In this document: positions 51,246 to 58,981 of the stretch, piece by piece
Layout: every line of letters begins with the position of its first letter
Numbering within the stretch: the first letter of the stretch is position 1
Source of the DNA: an uncultured Christensenella sp.
GTDB taxonomy: Bacteria; Bacillota; Clostridia; Christensenellales; Borkfalkiaceae
DNA: 64,000 nucleotides
Assembly: GCA_910578195.1 (NCBI GenBank)
Contig: CAJTOY010000003.1
Location: 62,001 to 126,000, forward strand
Direction: 5' to 3'
Made by a program: the position numbers and the translations under genes
Notes under the pieces: model-generated
What the model saw: the letters and a program-made list of their open reading frames with translations, nothing else
Told to the model about the DNA's origin: nothing
Database searches by the model: none

Positions 51246-51393
51246 AAAATAAAAAGTGTGCTCCAAATGAAGCACACTCCGGAATGCACGTCATTTGAAA
51301 TTTGCTACAACCTCAAATTATTTTTTAACAGACATAAGTGCATATCCTACAATTATGAAAGTCTGAAAAAAATAAAATGAAGTTGGTTGTAGC
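51246..51393 (-). ncRNA. Small structured transcription unit, type I toxin-like
   Basis: On the minus strand TTGATT (51423-51428), 17 bp, TGG-TAAAAT (51400-51405) predicts a start near 51393. A terminator AGTGTGCT / AGCACACT (51255-51262, 51271-51278) with a T-rich tail ends the RNA near 51246. GCTACAACC at the 5' end is complementary to GGTTGTAGC about 80 bases on, so the RNA can close on itself; an inner CAGAC/GTCTG stem lies inside. A hydrophobic frame (FILFFQTFIIVGYALMSVKK) spans the middle but has no start codon in frame. 5'-3' pairing and a hydrophobic peptide recall type I toxin mRNAs. Whether anything is translated is unknown. Confidence 0.5.
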
Positions 51394-51399
51394 TTTTTA

Positions 51400-51428
51400 A
51401 TTTTACCACACCTAAAATAAAAAATCAA
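51400..51428 (-). promoter_or_regulatory. Promoter of the small minus-strand unit
   Basis: TTGATT, 17 bp, TAAAAT with an upstream TGG, an extended -10. All elements read on the minus strand. Confidence 0.6.
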
Positions 51429-51440
51429 TAATTTATCAAA

Positions 51441-51478
51441 AATAAAACGCAATTCGCGAAGCCGAATTGCGTTTTATT
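51441..51478. terminator. Perfect 16-bp bidirectional terminator-like hairpin
   Basis: AATAAAACGCAATTCG (51441-51456) pairs exactly with CGAATTGCGTTTTATT (51463-51478), loop CGAAGC. It separates the AT-rich islet from spoIIGA and has T-runs both ways. Confidence 0.75.
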
Positions 51479-51480
51479 TT

Positions 51481-51545
51481 ATTGTCAAGCTTCGGCAAAT
51501 TCCGCCGTTTATTTCCGCTTTTCGCGCTGGCGGCTGCGCTATAAT
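51481..51545 (+). promoter_or_regulatory. Promoter and possible Spo0A boxes of spoIIGA
   Basis: TATAAT (51540-51545) lies 10 bases before ATG 51556, with no ribosome site and no good -35 at normal spacing. ATTGTCAAG (51481-51489) and inverted TTCGGCAAA (51491-51499) each differ by one or two bases from the Spo0A box TTTGTCRAA. In Bacillus the spoIIG promoter is Spo0A-activated with an atypical -35 spacing, so the arrangement fits. Confidence 0.5.
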
Positions 51546-51555
51546 ACCTTTTGCA

Positions 51556-52338
51556 ATGCAAGTCTATGTGGAGCTTGCCCTTGTAGAAAATTTCTGTATG
51601 GACTTTACGCTTTTATACTGCGCAAAGCTTATCTGCAAAAATCCCGCCCGAATTTGGCGGGTGGTTGCCGCCTCTGTCTTGGGTGCGTGCTTTGCGGTGG
51701 TTTTTCCGCTTTTCAATCTCGGCGGGGTTTGGGCGGTAGCAATAAAAATAATTTCCGGACTGATAATTTGTCTTTTGGCGGGCAAGTTCAAAAGCTTTAA
51801 AGCATATCTTAAAATGTCGGCGGTTTTCCTCGGCTTCACTTTCGTGCTGGGCGGGGCGATAATCGCAATTTTCACCCTCGCGGGTTGGGAGTATTCCGAG
51901 GGCGGCGGATACCTTTTGTCCTCCGTGCCGATAGGCATACCCATGTTCGGCGCGCTTATACTTGTTATCTTTGCAAGAAAGCTCGCCGCGCGGCTTAAAA
52001 AGACGGACAAGACCGTGGTGGAGTGCGGCATTTTCTGCGGCGAAAAATACGTCAGGCTTTCGGGGTTTTTCGACAGCGGAAACAAGGTTTACTATTCGGG
52101 TCAGCCCGTAAGCGTTATACCGCTGACGGCGGCGCTGAAATTAATCGACGAAACGGGAATAAAAAAAACCGTAAAAATACATACTGTTGCAGGGAGTAAA
52201 AAACTTAAAATTTTCACGGCGGACAAGATAGAAATTTACAAAGCGGACAAAACCGAAACAATCGGAAAAGTATTGATAGGGATAAGCCCTCACGCCTCGG
52301 GCGGAGCGGTGCTGCACCCAGACTTGATGGAGGATTGA
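51556..52338 (+). CDS. spoIIGA: Sigma-E processing peptidase SpoIIGA
   Basis: Membrane aspartic protease that removes the pro-sequence of sigma-E in the mother cell on a signal from the forespore. The 260-residue product has five membrane segments (about 1-150, MQVYVELALVENFCMDFTLLY first). The cytoplasmic protease domain has the active-site FFDSGN at about residues 170-175. Its stop is directly followed by the sigE ATG. The -10 is 10 bases from the ATG, giving a near-leaderless mRNA. Confidence 0.93.
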   Translation: MQVYVELALVENFCMDFTLLYCAKLICKNPARIWRVVAASVLGACFAVVFPLFNLGGVWAVAIKIISGLIICLLAGKFKSFKAYLKMSAVFLGFTFVLGGAIIAIFTLAGWEYSEGGGYLLSSVPIGIPMFGALILVIFARKLAARLKKTDKTVVECGIFCGEKYVRLSGFFDSGNKVYYSGQPVSVIPLTAALKLIDETGIKKTVKIHTVAGSKKLKIFTADKIEIYKADKTETIGKVLIGISPHASGGAVLHPDLMED

Positions 52339-53034
52339 ATGTTTGACAAATTAAAAAAGCTGTTATCCCTTATTTTCGGTAAAAACACGCTCGACTATAT
52401 CTGCGGAACCGAAGCCCTGCCTCTGCCATTCTCGCAAGAGGAGGAAAGCGACAAAATAAGCCTTCTCGAAAGCGGCGACGAACAAGCCAAATCCGAGCTG
52501 GTGGAGCACAACCTGCGGCTCGTTGTATACATAGCCAAAAAATTCGAGGGCTCGGGCGTGGACGGCGACGACCTCGTTTCGGTGGGCACGATAGGGCTTA
52601 TCAAGGCTATTAATTCCTTTAAATCCGAAAAAAACATTAAGCTTGCGACGTACGCCTCGCGGTGTATCGAAAACGAAATATTAATGTATTTAAGGCGTAT
52701 GTCGCGCCTCAAACAAGAGGTCAGCTTCGACGAACCGTTGAACACCGACTGGGAGGGGAACGAGCTTTTATTATCCGACGTAATGGGCACGGACGCGGAC
52801 AGCGTGTATTCGGATATCGAGGGCGGGGTCGAGCGCGAGCTGTTGCAAGCCTCTCTTTCCAAGCTTTCCGCGCGCGAGCAGAAAATTATGCGAATGCGCT
52901 TCGCGCTGGACGGCGGGGAGGAAATGACTCAAAAAGACGTCGCGGATATGCTCGGCATTTCGCAAAGCTACATATCGAGGCTTGAAAAGAAAATAATTTC
53001 CAAGCTAAAAAAAGACATATCCAAACAGATTTAA
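52339..53034 (+). CDS. sigE: RNA polymerase sigma-E (mother cell)
   Basis: First mother-cell sigma factor of sporulation. The 231-residue product begins with a pro-sequence (MFDKLKKLLSLIFGKNTLDY, then ICGTEALPLP, the region cut by SpoIIGA). Next come region 2 (NLRLVVYIAKKFEGSGVDGDDLVSVGTIGLIKA), the -10 recognition helices, and region 4 with DVADMLGISQSYISRLEKK. It adjoins spoIIGA without a gap. It would read the sigma-E-like promoter of yqfC in this window. Confidence 0.95.
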   Translation: MFDKLKKLLSLIFGKNTLDYICGTEALPLPFSQEEESDKISLLESGDEQAKSELVEHNLRLVVYIAKKFEGSGVDGDDLVSVGTIGLIKAINSFKSEKNIKLATYASRCIENEILMYLRRMSRLKQEVSFDEPLNTDWEGNELLLSDVMGTDADSVYSDIEGGVERELLQASLSKLSAREQKIMRMRFALDGGEEMTQKDVADMLGISQSYISRLEKKIISKLKKDISKQI

Positions 53035-53075
53035 CTTTTTTGCTTTTTGTACATATCGTTTCAAGGAGGAATTAT

Positions 53076-53846
53076 ATGTTACAAAAAGTAGTTATTTGCG
53101 GAGTTGACACTTCGGGGCTTCCCACGCTCGCGGCAAGCGAACAAAAGGAGCTTATGCTCGCGTTGAAGGCGGGCGACGAGCGGGCGCGCGAAAGGTTTAT
53201 TACCGGCAATTTAAGGCTTGTGCTGTCGCTGGTGAGGCGTTTCTGGGCGAAAAACGCGAACGCGGACGACGTCTTTCAGGCGGGCTGCGTGGGGCTTATT
53301 AAGGCAATCGACAACTTCGACGTTTCGGTCGGCGTCAAATTTTCTACGTACGCGGTGCCTATGATTTTGGGGGAAATAAAGAGATATCTGCGCGACGGCA
53401 ATTCTTTGCGCGTGTCGAGAAGCATACGCGACACGGCGTATCAGGTTTTGAAAGTGCGCGAAAAATTAGAGGCGGACGACGAGGACGTGACGTACGACAA
53501 AATCGCGAAAGAAATGAACATTGCGGTGTCCGAGGTTGCGTACGCGCTGGACGCGATTTCCGACCCCGTATCCTTGTATGACCCCGTGTATAACAAGGCG
53601 GGCGACACCCTTCTTTTGATGGACCAGATTTTCGACGCAAAGAACAACGACGAGGTTTGGACGGAAAAAGCCGCGCTTTACGAGGCGATTTCGAGGCTCG
53701 AAGGGCGGGAGAAAAAGATACTGTTTTTAAGGTATTTCGAGGGCAAAACGCAGACCGAAATTTCGCAGGAAGTGGGCATATCGCAGGCGCAGGTTTCCCG
53801 CCTCGAAAAGACCGCGTTAAAGCAAATCAAGGCGTGTATTTCATAA
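53076..53846 (+). CDS. sigG: RNA polymerase sigma-G (forespore)
   Basis: Late forespore sigma factor. The 256-residue product starts MLQKVVICGVDTSGLPTL, the SigG N-terminal signature, followed by region 2 (NLRLVLSLVRRFWAKNANADDVFQAGCVGLIKA), region 3 and region 4 (EISQEVGISQAQVSRLEK). I chose ATG 53076, with AAGGAGG 6 bases upstream, over a TTG at 53040. It lies 41 bases after sigE, the usual cluster. No convincing sigma-F promoter was seen in the short gap. Confidence 0.95.
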   Translation: MLQKVVICGVDTSGLPTLAASEQKELMLALKAGDERARERFITGNLRLVLSLVRRFWAKNANADDVFQAGCVGLIKAIDNFDVSVGVKFSTYAVPMILGEIKRYLRDGNSLRVSRSIRDTAYQVLKVREKLEADDEDVTYDKIAKEMNIAVSEVAYALDAISDPVSLYDPVYNKAGDTLLLMDQIFDAKNNDEVWTEKAALYEAISRLEGREKKILFLRYFEGKTQTEISQEVGISQAQVSRLEKTALKQIKACIS

Positions 53847-53853
53847 AAAAATT

Positions 53854-53881
53854 ACGGACGGAAAGACCCGTCCGTTTTTTT
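53854..53881 (+). terminator. Terminator of the spoIIGA-sigE-sigG cluster
   Basis: ACGGACGG (53854-53861) pairs with CCGTCCGT (53868-53875), followed by eight T. Confidence 0.9.
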
Positions 53882-54023
53882 TATTTTAAGGAATAAGTAT
53901 AAATTTATTGATTGTATATAACATTTTTTTATTATTATTTTCGCATAAATGCATAAAATTTTGCATAGCGCCGTACTTTATAAAATTTCACAATTCAAGT
54001 ATTCATTTATTATACAAATTCAT

Positions 54024-54052
54024 TTGATATTGATTTATATTTATTGTATAAT
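54024..54052 (+). promoter_or_regulatory. Promoter of the InlB-repeat lipoprotein and opp genes
   Basis: TTGATA (54024-54029), 17 bp, TATAAT (54047-54052). The start is predicted near 54059. The upstream 53882-54023 is AT-rich and holds nothing else I recognise. Confidence 0.75.
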
Positions 54053-54058
54053 GTATAG

Positions 54059-54150
54059 GCGCAGCATTTAACTTTTTTTGCAAAATAGCCCCGCGGGGCT
54101 ATTGTATGTGCTCATGCACATACAATAAAAATCCCTAACGGCGGCTGCGC
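54059..54150 (+). promoter_or_regulatory. Three-stem structured leader with paired palindromes
   Basis: GCGCAGC at the predicted 5' end (54059-54065) pairs with GCTGCGC (54144-54150) just before the ribosome site. Between them lie AATAGCCCCGCGGGGCTATT (54084-54103, a perfect loopless palindrome) and a hairpin ATTGTATGTGC-TCAT-GCACATACAAT (54101-54126), which overlap by three bases. The inner pair has the same layout as the malE leader. Confidence 0.6.
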
Positions 54151-54165
54151 TTTACAGGAGACAGA

Positions 54166-55329
54166 ATGAGCTTTAAAAAATCGTTAAAATCAACGTTATT
54201 GCTTATCGCGCTTTCGGCCGTATTTTTGGTTTCGTTAATCTTGTTTGCGGGCTGTGCGGACAACGTGCACTACGACGGTCAGTTCAAGGTTACGTACGAG
54301 CTGGAAGGCGGAAAATTCCAGAATTGCGATTTCCTCAGACATTACTACGATTTTAAGGAAAATTCCGACAGACGCATAACCGACCCCGAAGTTCTGACGA
54401 AAAATGAATTCGTCCGCGAGGGGTACAAGCTCGAAGGCTGGTACAGAACCAAGACCGAAGAGAACGGCGTTACCGTCTACAAGGACAAGTGGAATTTCGC
54501 CACGGACAAGACGGAGGGCGAGGAATTAACCCTTTACGCGTACTGGCGCAAGAACATTAAATTCACTTACGACGTGTGCTACCGCGGCGACGACGGTAAG
54601 CTGGAAGTGCTCGGCTCGTACGACGTCAACGAGGGCGACGTATTCGACGATATATTAAACTATGCAGGCAAGCATTACGGCTACACCGCGATAGGCTTCG
54701 AGGACGAGGACGGAAACCCGTGGGATACGAATTTCAGACACCCCGGCGGGGAAGAGGATTTGACCGTAAACGTTGTTGTCGACTACATAGAGGGCGAATT
54801 TGCGCTGGTGAGAACGGCTGACGATTTGAAGGCAAATAAGTCCGAAAACATTTACCTTTTGAACGACATCGACTTCGGCGGCGGGGATTTCGGCGGCTTC
54901 GGCAACTACAACAAGATATTCCGCGGAAACGGTCACACGATATCGAACTTCAATCTGACCTACGGCGCGTCGAGAAGCGATTTGGTCGCCGACACCGATT
55001 TGAACGACGAGGGCGGCACGCTTTGTATAAGCCTTTTCGGCAACGTGAAGAACGCGGAGATTTACGACGTCAATTTCAGAGGCGTCAAGGTGAACGTACA
55101 CACGTCCCTTTCGACCACAAAGAAAATTATCGTCGCTCCGCTCAGCGTGAAAATGACCTCTTCTAGCATAAGCGGCGTAAGCTTCGAGGGTATGTTCGGC
55201 TGTACGAGGCTACCGAATAACTTCGACAAGGAAGAGAAATTAATTGCAGTAACAGACAGCGCTTGTTTCTTAAAGGACGACGCCTCGAAGGTGGAAAACT
55301 TCAAGTGCAACGTTGAAAACAATATTTAA
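54166..55329 (+). CDS. Lipoprotein with InlB/Listeria-Bacteroides-type repeat
   Basis: A 387-residue precursor with a lipoprotein signal (hydrophobic 10-28, then LFAGC). Residues 40-130 hold one beta-grasp InlB-type repeat (FKVTYELEGGKFQNC ... GYKLEGWYRTKTEE ... LYAYW). The rest is less clear, with a YLLNDIDFGGGDFGGFGNYN ... FRGNGHTISNF stretch typical of parallel beta-helix (GLUG-like) surface proteins. CAGGAG is the ribosome site. It is 29 bases upstream of oppA and probably co-transcribed, which suggests a surface partner of the peptide system; this is inference. Confidence 0.85.
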   Translation: MSFKKSLKSTLLLIALSAVFLVSLILFAGCADNVHYDGQFKVTYELEGGKFQNCDFLRHYYDFKENSDRRITDPEVLTKNEFVREGYKLEGWYRTKTEENGVTVYKDKWNFATDKTEGEELTLYAYWRKNIKFTYDVCYRGDDGKLEVLGSYDVNEGDVFDDILNYAGKHYGYTAIGFEDEDGNPWDTNFRHPGGEEDLTVNVVVDYIEGEFALVRTADDLKANKSENIYLLNDIDFGGGDFGGFGNYNKIFRGNGHTISNFNLTYGASRSDLVADTDLNDEGGTLCISLFGNVKNAEIYDVNFRGVKVNVHTSLSTTKKIIVAPLSVKMTSSSISGVSFEGMFGCTRLPNNFDKEEKLIAVTDSACFLKDDASKVENFKCNVENNI

Positions 55330-55358
55330 TCTACGGAAATACATATAAGGAGTTTAAA

Positions 55359-57959
55359 ATGAAATCGATACTCAAAAAAACATTGGTAGGCGTAGTTGCG
55401 GCGGGAATGGCATTGGGCGCAACGGGCTGTAACAAGGCGGCTAAGGTTTACGACAACGAGGTGGACGCGCTCACTTTCGCGACCCTCGAATGCGACAAGG
55501 TTTTCAATCCGTTCTTCTATACGTCCGGCACCGACGGCACGATAGTGGGCATGACCCAGCTTTCCATGCTCGGCAACGACAAGGACGGCCATTACACCTA
55601 CGGCGACGACGAAGCGGTCATTGTAAAGGACTTGCAGATTGAAACCCAAGGCACGCCCAAAGTAAACCAAACGACGACCTATTCGTTCGTTTTAAAGAAT
55701 AACGTCAAATTCTCGAACGGTTCGCCCCTCACGATTAAGGACGTGCTGTTCAATATGTACGTCTATCTCGACCCCGCCTACACCGGTTCGAGCACGATGT
55801 ATTCGACCGACATAGTCGGACTTAAAGAATACCGCACGCAAGAAACCGACGAAACCGAGCAAGACAACTTTATGGAAAAATACAAGCTCGAAGCGCAGAC
55901 GAGAATAGACGCGCTTGTGTCCGCGGCGGAAGAAATTCTCGACGAGTACACCTCGCTCGACGAGGCGACTATGCGCACTTATCTCAAAGATAACTATGCT
56001 TCTGACGAAGCGTCGAAATACGTTGTCGAAGATTTCGACAAGACGATTGAGCTTTTCAAGCAGGAGCTTGAAAGCGACTATTCGAATTCCCTCAACGCTT
56101 ACGAGGATACTTCGTTCGCCGACGAAAAGGGCAACGTATACAAGCCCTTCACCACCGACGTCGAGGTGTTCCTCTACAACGAGGGTTACATATCGTGGAA
56201 CAAGAAGGAGGGCAAGCTTACCTCGTCTTTCGTAAACGACCCCGCGGATTTGAAGAAGTGGACGAAGGAGCAGGCGATAAACACCGTTTACGCGGACAAA
56301 ATTCCCGAGTCTATCCCCGAGGTGTTGCAGTACTGGAATACCGCGGTTCAACTCAACAACTATCTTACGAACCACGCAATGGAAGAGGACTATAAAGATA
56401 AGGAAAGAAAATTCACCAACATTTCGGGCATCAAGTTCGCAAACCGTAAAGAACCCGTGACGGTAAACGGCGAAGCCTACGGCACGCCCACCTACAACGA
56501 GGACGGCTCGGTCAAGGACGGCTACGAAGTGCTTACGATAACAATCAACGACGTAGACCCGAAAGCAATATGGAACTTCGCGTTCAGCGTCGCGCCCATG
56601 TACTACTATTCGGACGCGGAGCATATCGCAAAGTTCGACTTCGAGGCTAACTTCGGCGTCGAGTACAGGTCTCAGACCTTTATGGACGAAGTCGTCAATG
56701 CAAGTCATAAAGTGGGCGTTCCCGTCGGCGCGGGCCCCTATGCGGCAAGCAAGGCGAGCGGCGGTATTGAAAACATTAAAGACAGTCAATTCTACGATTT
56801 GGGTATGATTTACTATGAGAGGAATCCCCACTTCATTATGGGTCCCGCTAAAATCAAGAAAGTGCGCTATAAGGTCGTAAACAACGCGCAGATGCTCAAC
56901 TCGCTTTATACCAACGAAGTAGACTTTGCAGACCCCAATGCAAAAACAGAAACAAGAAATGAGTTGAATGGCAAAAAGAAAGACGGTTTAGGTTACACTA
57001 CTATAAATACTTCGGGTTACGGCTACATCGGAGTAAATGCCGGCAAGGTTCCCGATTTGAAGGTAAGGCAGGCGATAATGCACTCCATAGATTCCGAGTT
57101 GTGCGCTAAATATTATGGTGACCTTGCAAAACCTATCTACCGTTCCATGTCCAAAGAAAACTGGGCATATCCCGAAAACGCAACGCCTTACTATCCGTTT
57201 ATAGGCGGCGCGGTTCCCTCCGATTTGTCGGTGGTTAACCCCGATTACAGGACGTTCGTCGTAAAGAAGGGCAAGAAGGCGGGCGATATGCTCACCGCGG
57301 AAGAACAGCAGGAGTTTATCAGAGGTCTTGTCGAGGGCATAGGCTTTACTCCCGATGACAACGGAATTTATAAAAAGGGTTCGCATTTGCTCAAATATAC
57401 GTTCACTATCGCCGGCAACGAGACCGACCACCCCGCTTATAACGCGATGGTTCACTCGATGGAAATTCTCAACAAGTGCGGCTTCCAGATAAACGTTACG
57501 ACCGATTCGCAGGCGCTCAGCAAGCTTTCTTCGGGATTACTTACGGTATGGGCGGCGGCTTGGTCGTCTACGATAGACCCCGATATGTATCAGGTATATC
57601 ACAAGGATTCCAAGGCTACCTCCGTTCTCAACTGGGGCTATAAGCAGATACTTTTGAATGCGGGCGGCAAGTACGACACCGAGGTGAAACTTGTAAACGA
57701 GCTGTCGAAAATAATCGACGCCGCGAGAAAGACCAACGACGGCGGAAGCAATGAAAGCCAGCGCGGCAGACTTTATGCGCAGGCGCTCGACATCGTAATG
57801 CAGCTGGCGGTGGAGCTTCCCACCTACCAGAGGGTCGACCTCTTTGCTTACAATAGCAATAAGATAGACGCAAGCACCTTCACACCCGAAAAAGAAAGGA
57901 GCTCATATAAGGGGCTTACAAGCGATTTGCATCTCGTTTCGCTCAACGTGGCAAAGTAA
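55359..57959 (+). CDS. oppA: Oligopeptide-binding lipoprotein (family 5)
   Basis: Substrate-binding subunit of the peptide ABC importer. It has a lipoprotein signal (MKSILKKTLVGVVAAGMALG, then ATGC). At 866 residues it is much longer than a normal OppA (about 540); the extra sequence lies mainly in an inserted, charged helical stretch at about residues 155-330. The family-5 pattern is seen in SYSFVLKNNVKFSNGSPLTIKDVLFN-like text near 105 and in the late INTSGYGYIGVNAGKVPDLKVRQAI. Four transporter genes follow at short spacing. Confidence 0.92.
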   Translation: MKSILKKTLVGVVAAGMALGATGCNKAAKVYDNEVDALTFATLECDKVFNPFFYTSGTDGTIVGMTQLSMLGNDKDGHYTYGDDEAVIVKDLQIETQGTPKVNQTTTYSFVLKNNVKFSNGSPLTIKDVLFNMYVYLDPAYTGSSTMYSTDIVGLKEYRTQETDETEQDNFMEKYKLEAQTRIDALVSAAEEILDEYTSLDEATMRTYLKDNYASDEASKYVVEDFDKTIELFKQELESDYSNSLNAYEDTSFADEKGNVYKPFTTDVEVFLYNEGYISWNKKEGKLTSSFVNDPADLKKWTKEQAINTVYADKIPESIPEVLQYWNTAVQLNNYLTNHAMEEDYKDKERKFTNISGIKFANRKEPVTVNGEAYGTPTYNEDGSVKDGYEVLTITINDVDPKAIWNFAFSVAPMYYYSDAEHIAKFDFEANFGVEYRSQTFMDEVVNASHKVGVPVGAGPYAASKASGGIENIKDSQFYDLGMIYYERNPHFIMGPAKIKKVRYKVVNNAQMLNSLYTNEVDFADPNAKTETRNELNGKKKDGLGYTTINTSGYGYIGVNAGKVPDLKVRQAIMHSIDSELCAKYYGDLAKPIYRSMSKENWAYPENATPYYPFIGGAVPSDLSVVNPDYRTFVVKKGKKAGDMLTAEEQQEFIRGLVEGIGFTPDDNGIYKKGSHLLKYTFTIAGNETDHPAYNAMVHSMEILNKCGFQINVTTDSQALSKLSSGLLTVWAAAWSSTIDPDMYQVYHKDSKATSVLNWGYKQILLNAGGKYDTEVKLVNELSKIIDAARKTNDGGSNESQRGRLYAQALDIVMQLAVELPTYQRVDLFAYNSNKIDASTFTPEKERSSYKGLTSDLHLVSLNVAK

Positions 57960-57968
57960 TAAGGCAAT

Positions 57969-58973
57969 ATGTTTAAATATATAGTTAAAAGACTTTTAAT
58001 TTCTATACTAATACTTTTCGGCGTGTCGCTTATTCTGTACTTTTTGGTACGGCTCATGCCCACGGACTACATCGACATAAAGTTTTCTTCGCAGCTTGCG
58101 CAAGGCACTATAACTGCCGAAGATATTCAGAGGTATAAGGACTTGTACGGTATCGGCGACAACTCCTTTGAAGGGATTTTCGGCGGTTACTTCAAATGGC
58201 TCGGTAAACTTTGTATCGGCGACCTCGGTTACTCGTTTAATTACAGAAAAGACGTTTCGACCGTTATCGTGGAAAATATGTGGATATCCTTCGGGATTGC
58301 GTTCGTTGCTACTATATTGCAGTTTTTAATCGCAATCCCGCTTGGAATTACCAGCGCGACCCACCAGTATTCGGTCAGAGATTACACGGTAACCGTGCTC
58401 ACTATGCTGGGAATTTCTCTGCCCACATACTTCTTCGGCGCGATTGTTATAAAGCTTTTCGCGGTCGATTTGGGCTGGTTCCCCGTAAGCGGACTTTTAA
58501 GCTCGGGTGCGAGCTATCCCGAAACTTTCGGCGGTCAGCTTTTAAGGTTCGGCGATATAATCCATCACTTAATACTTCCGATTTTCGTCAGCGTTCTGCT
58601 GTCGATTGGCGGACTTATGCGCTATACGCGTACCAACACGCTCGAAGTTCTTACCGCGGACTACATAAGGACGGCGAGGGCGAAGGGCTTGTCCGAAAAG
58701 ACCGTCGTCTACAAGCACGCGTTCAGAAACACGCTTGTTCCGCTTGTAACGATGTTTGCGGGTATTCTGCCCGGACTTTTCGGCGGTATGCTCATTACCG
58801 AACAGGTTTTCGGCATCGACGGTATAGGCAACCTTGCGTACAAGGCGCTTCGAAACGGCGATATTCCCTTCGTTATGGGCTACAACATGTTCCTTGCAAT
58901 TCTGTCGGTAATAGGCACGCTGCTTTCCGATATTATGTATTCGGTCGTCGACCCGAGGGTCAAACTGAAATAA
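57969..58973 (+). CDS. oppB: Oligopeptide ABC permease OppB
   Basis: A 334-residue permease. It starts MFKYIVKRLLISILILFGVS, as OppB/DppB do, and has six membrane segments and the EAA loop YIRTARAKGLSEKTVVYKHAFRNTL at about residues 235-259. Ends DIMYSVVDPRVKLK. It lies 9 bases after oppA and 8 bases before oppC, within one operon. Confidence 0.95.
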   Translation: MFKYIVKRLLISILILFGVSLILYFLVRLMPTDYIDIKFSSQLAQGTITAEDIQRYKDLYGIGDNSFEGIFGGYFKWLGKLCIGDLGYSFNYRKDVSTVIVENMWISFGIAFVATILQFLIAIPLGITSATHQYSVRDYTVTVLTMLGISLPTYFFGAIVIKLFAVDLGWFPVSGLLSSGASYPETFGGQLLRFGDIIHHLILPIFVSVLLSIGGLMRYTRTNTLEVLTADYIRTARAKGLSEKTVVYKHAFRNTLVPLVTMFAGILPGLFGGMLITEQVFGIDGIGNLAYKALRNGDIPFVMGYNMFLAILSVIGTLLSDIMYSVVDPRVKLK

Positions 58974-58981
58974 GGTGCGAT

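Noticed and set aside
53035..53075. Sigma-F promoter between sigE and sigG
   Set aside because: ACATA is present but no properly spaced -10 could be read in the 41-base gap.
58280..58981. In-frame 5' extension of oppC reaching far into oppB
   Set aside because: The extension reads as basic nonsense in the wrong frame of oppB. ATG 58982 has a ribosome site and gives a normal OppC N-terminus.
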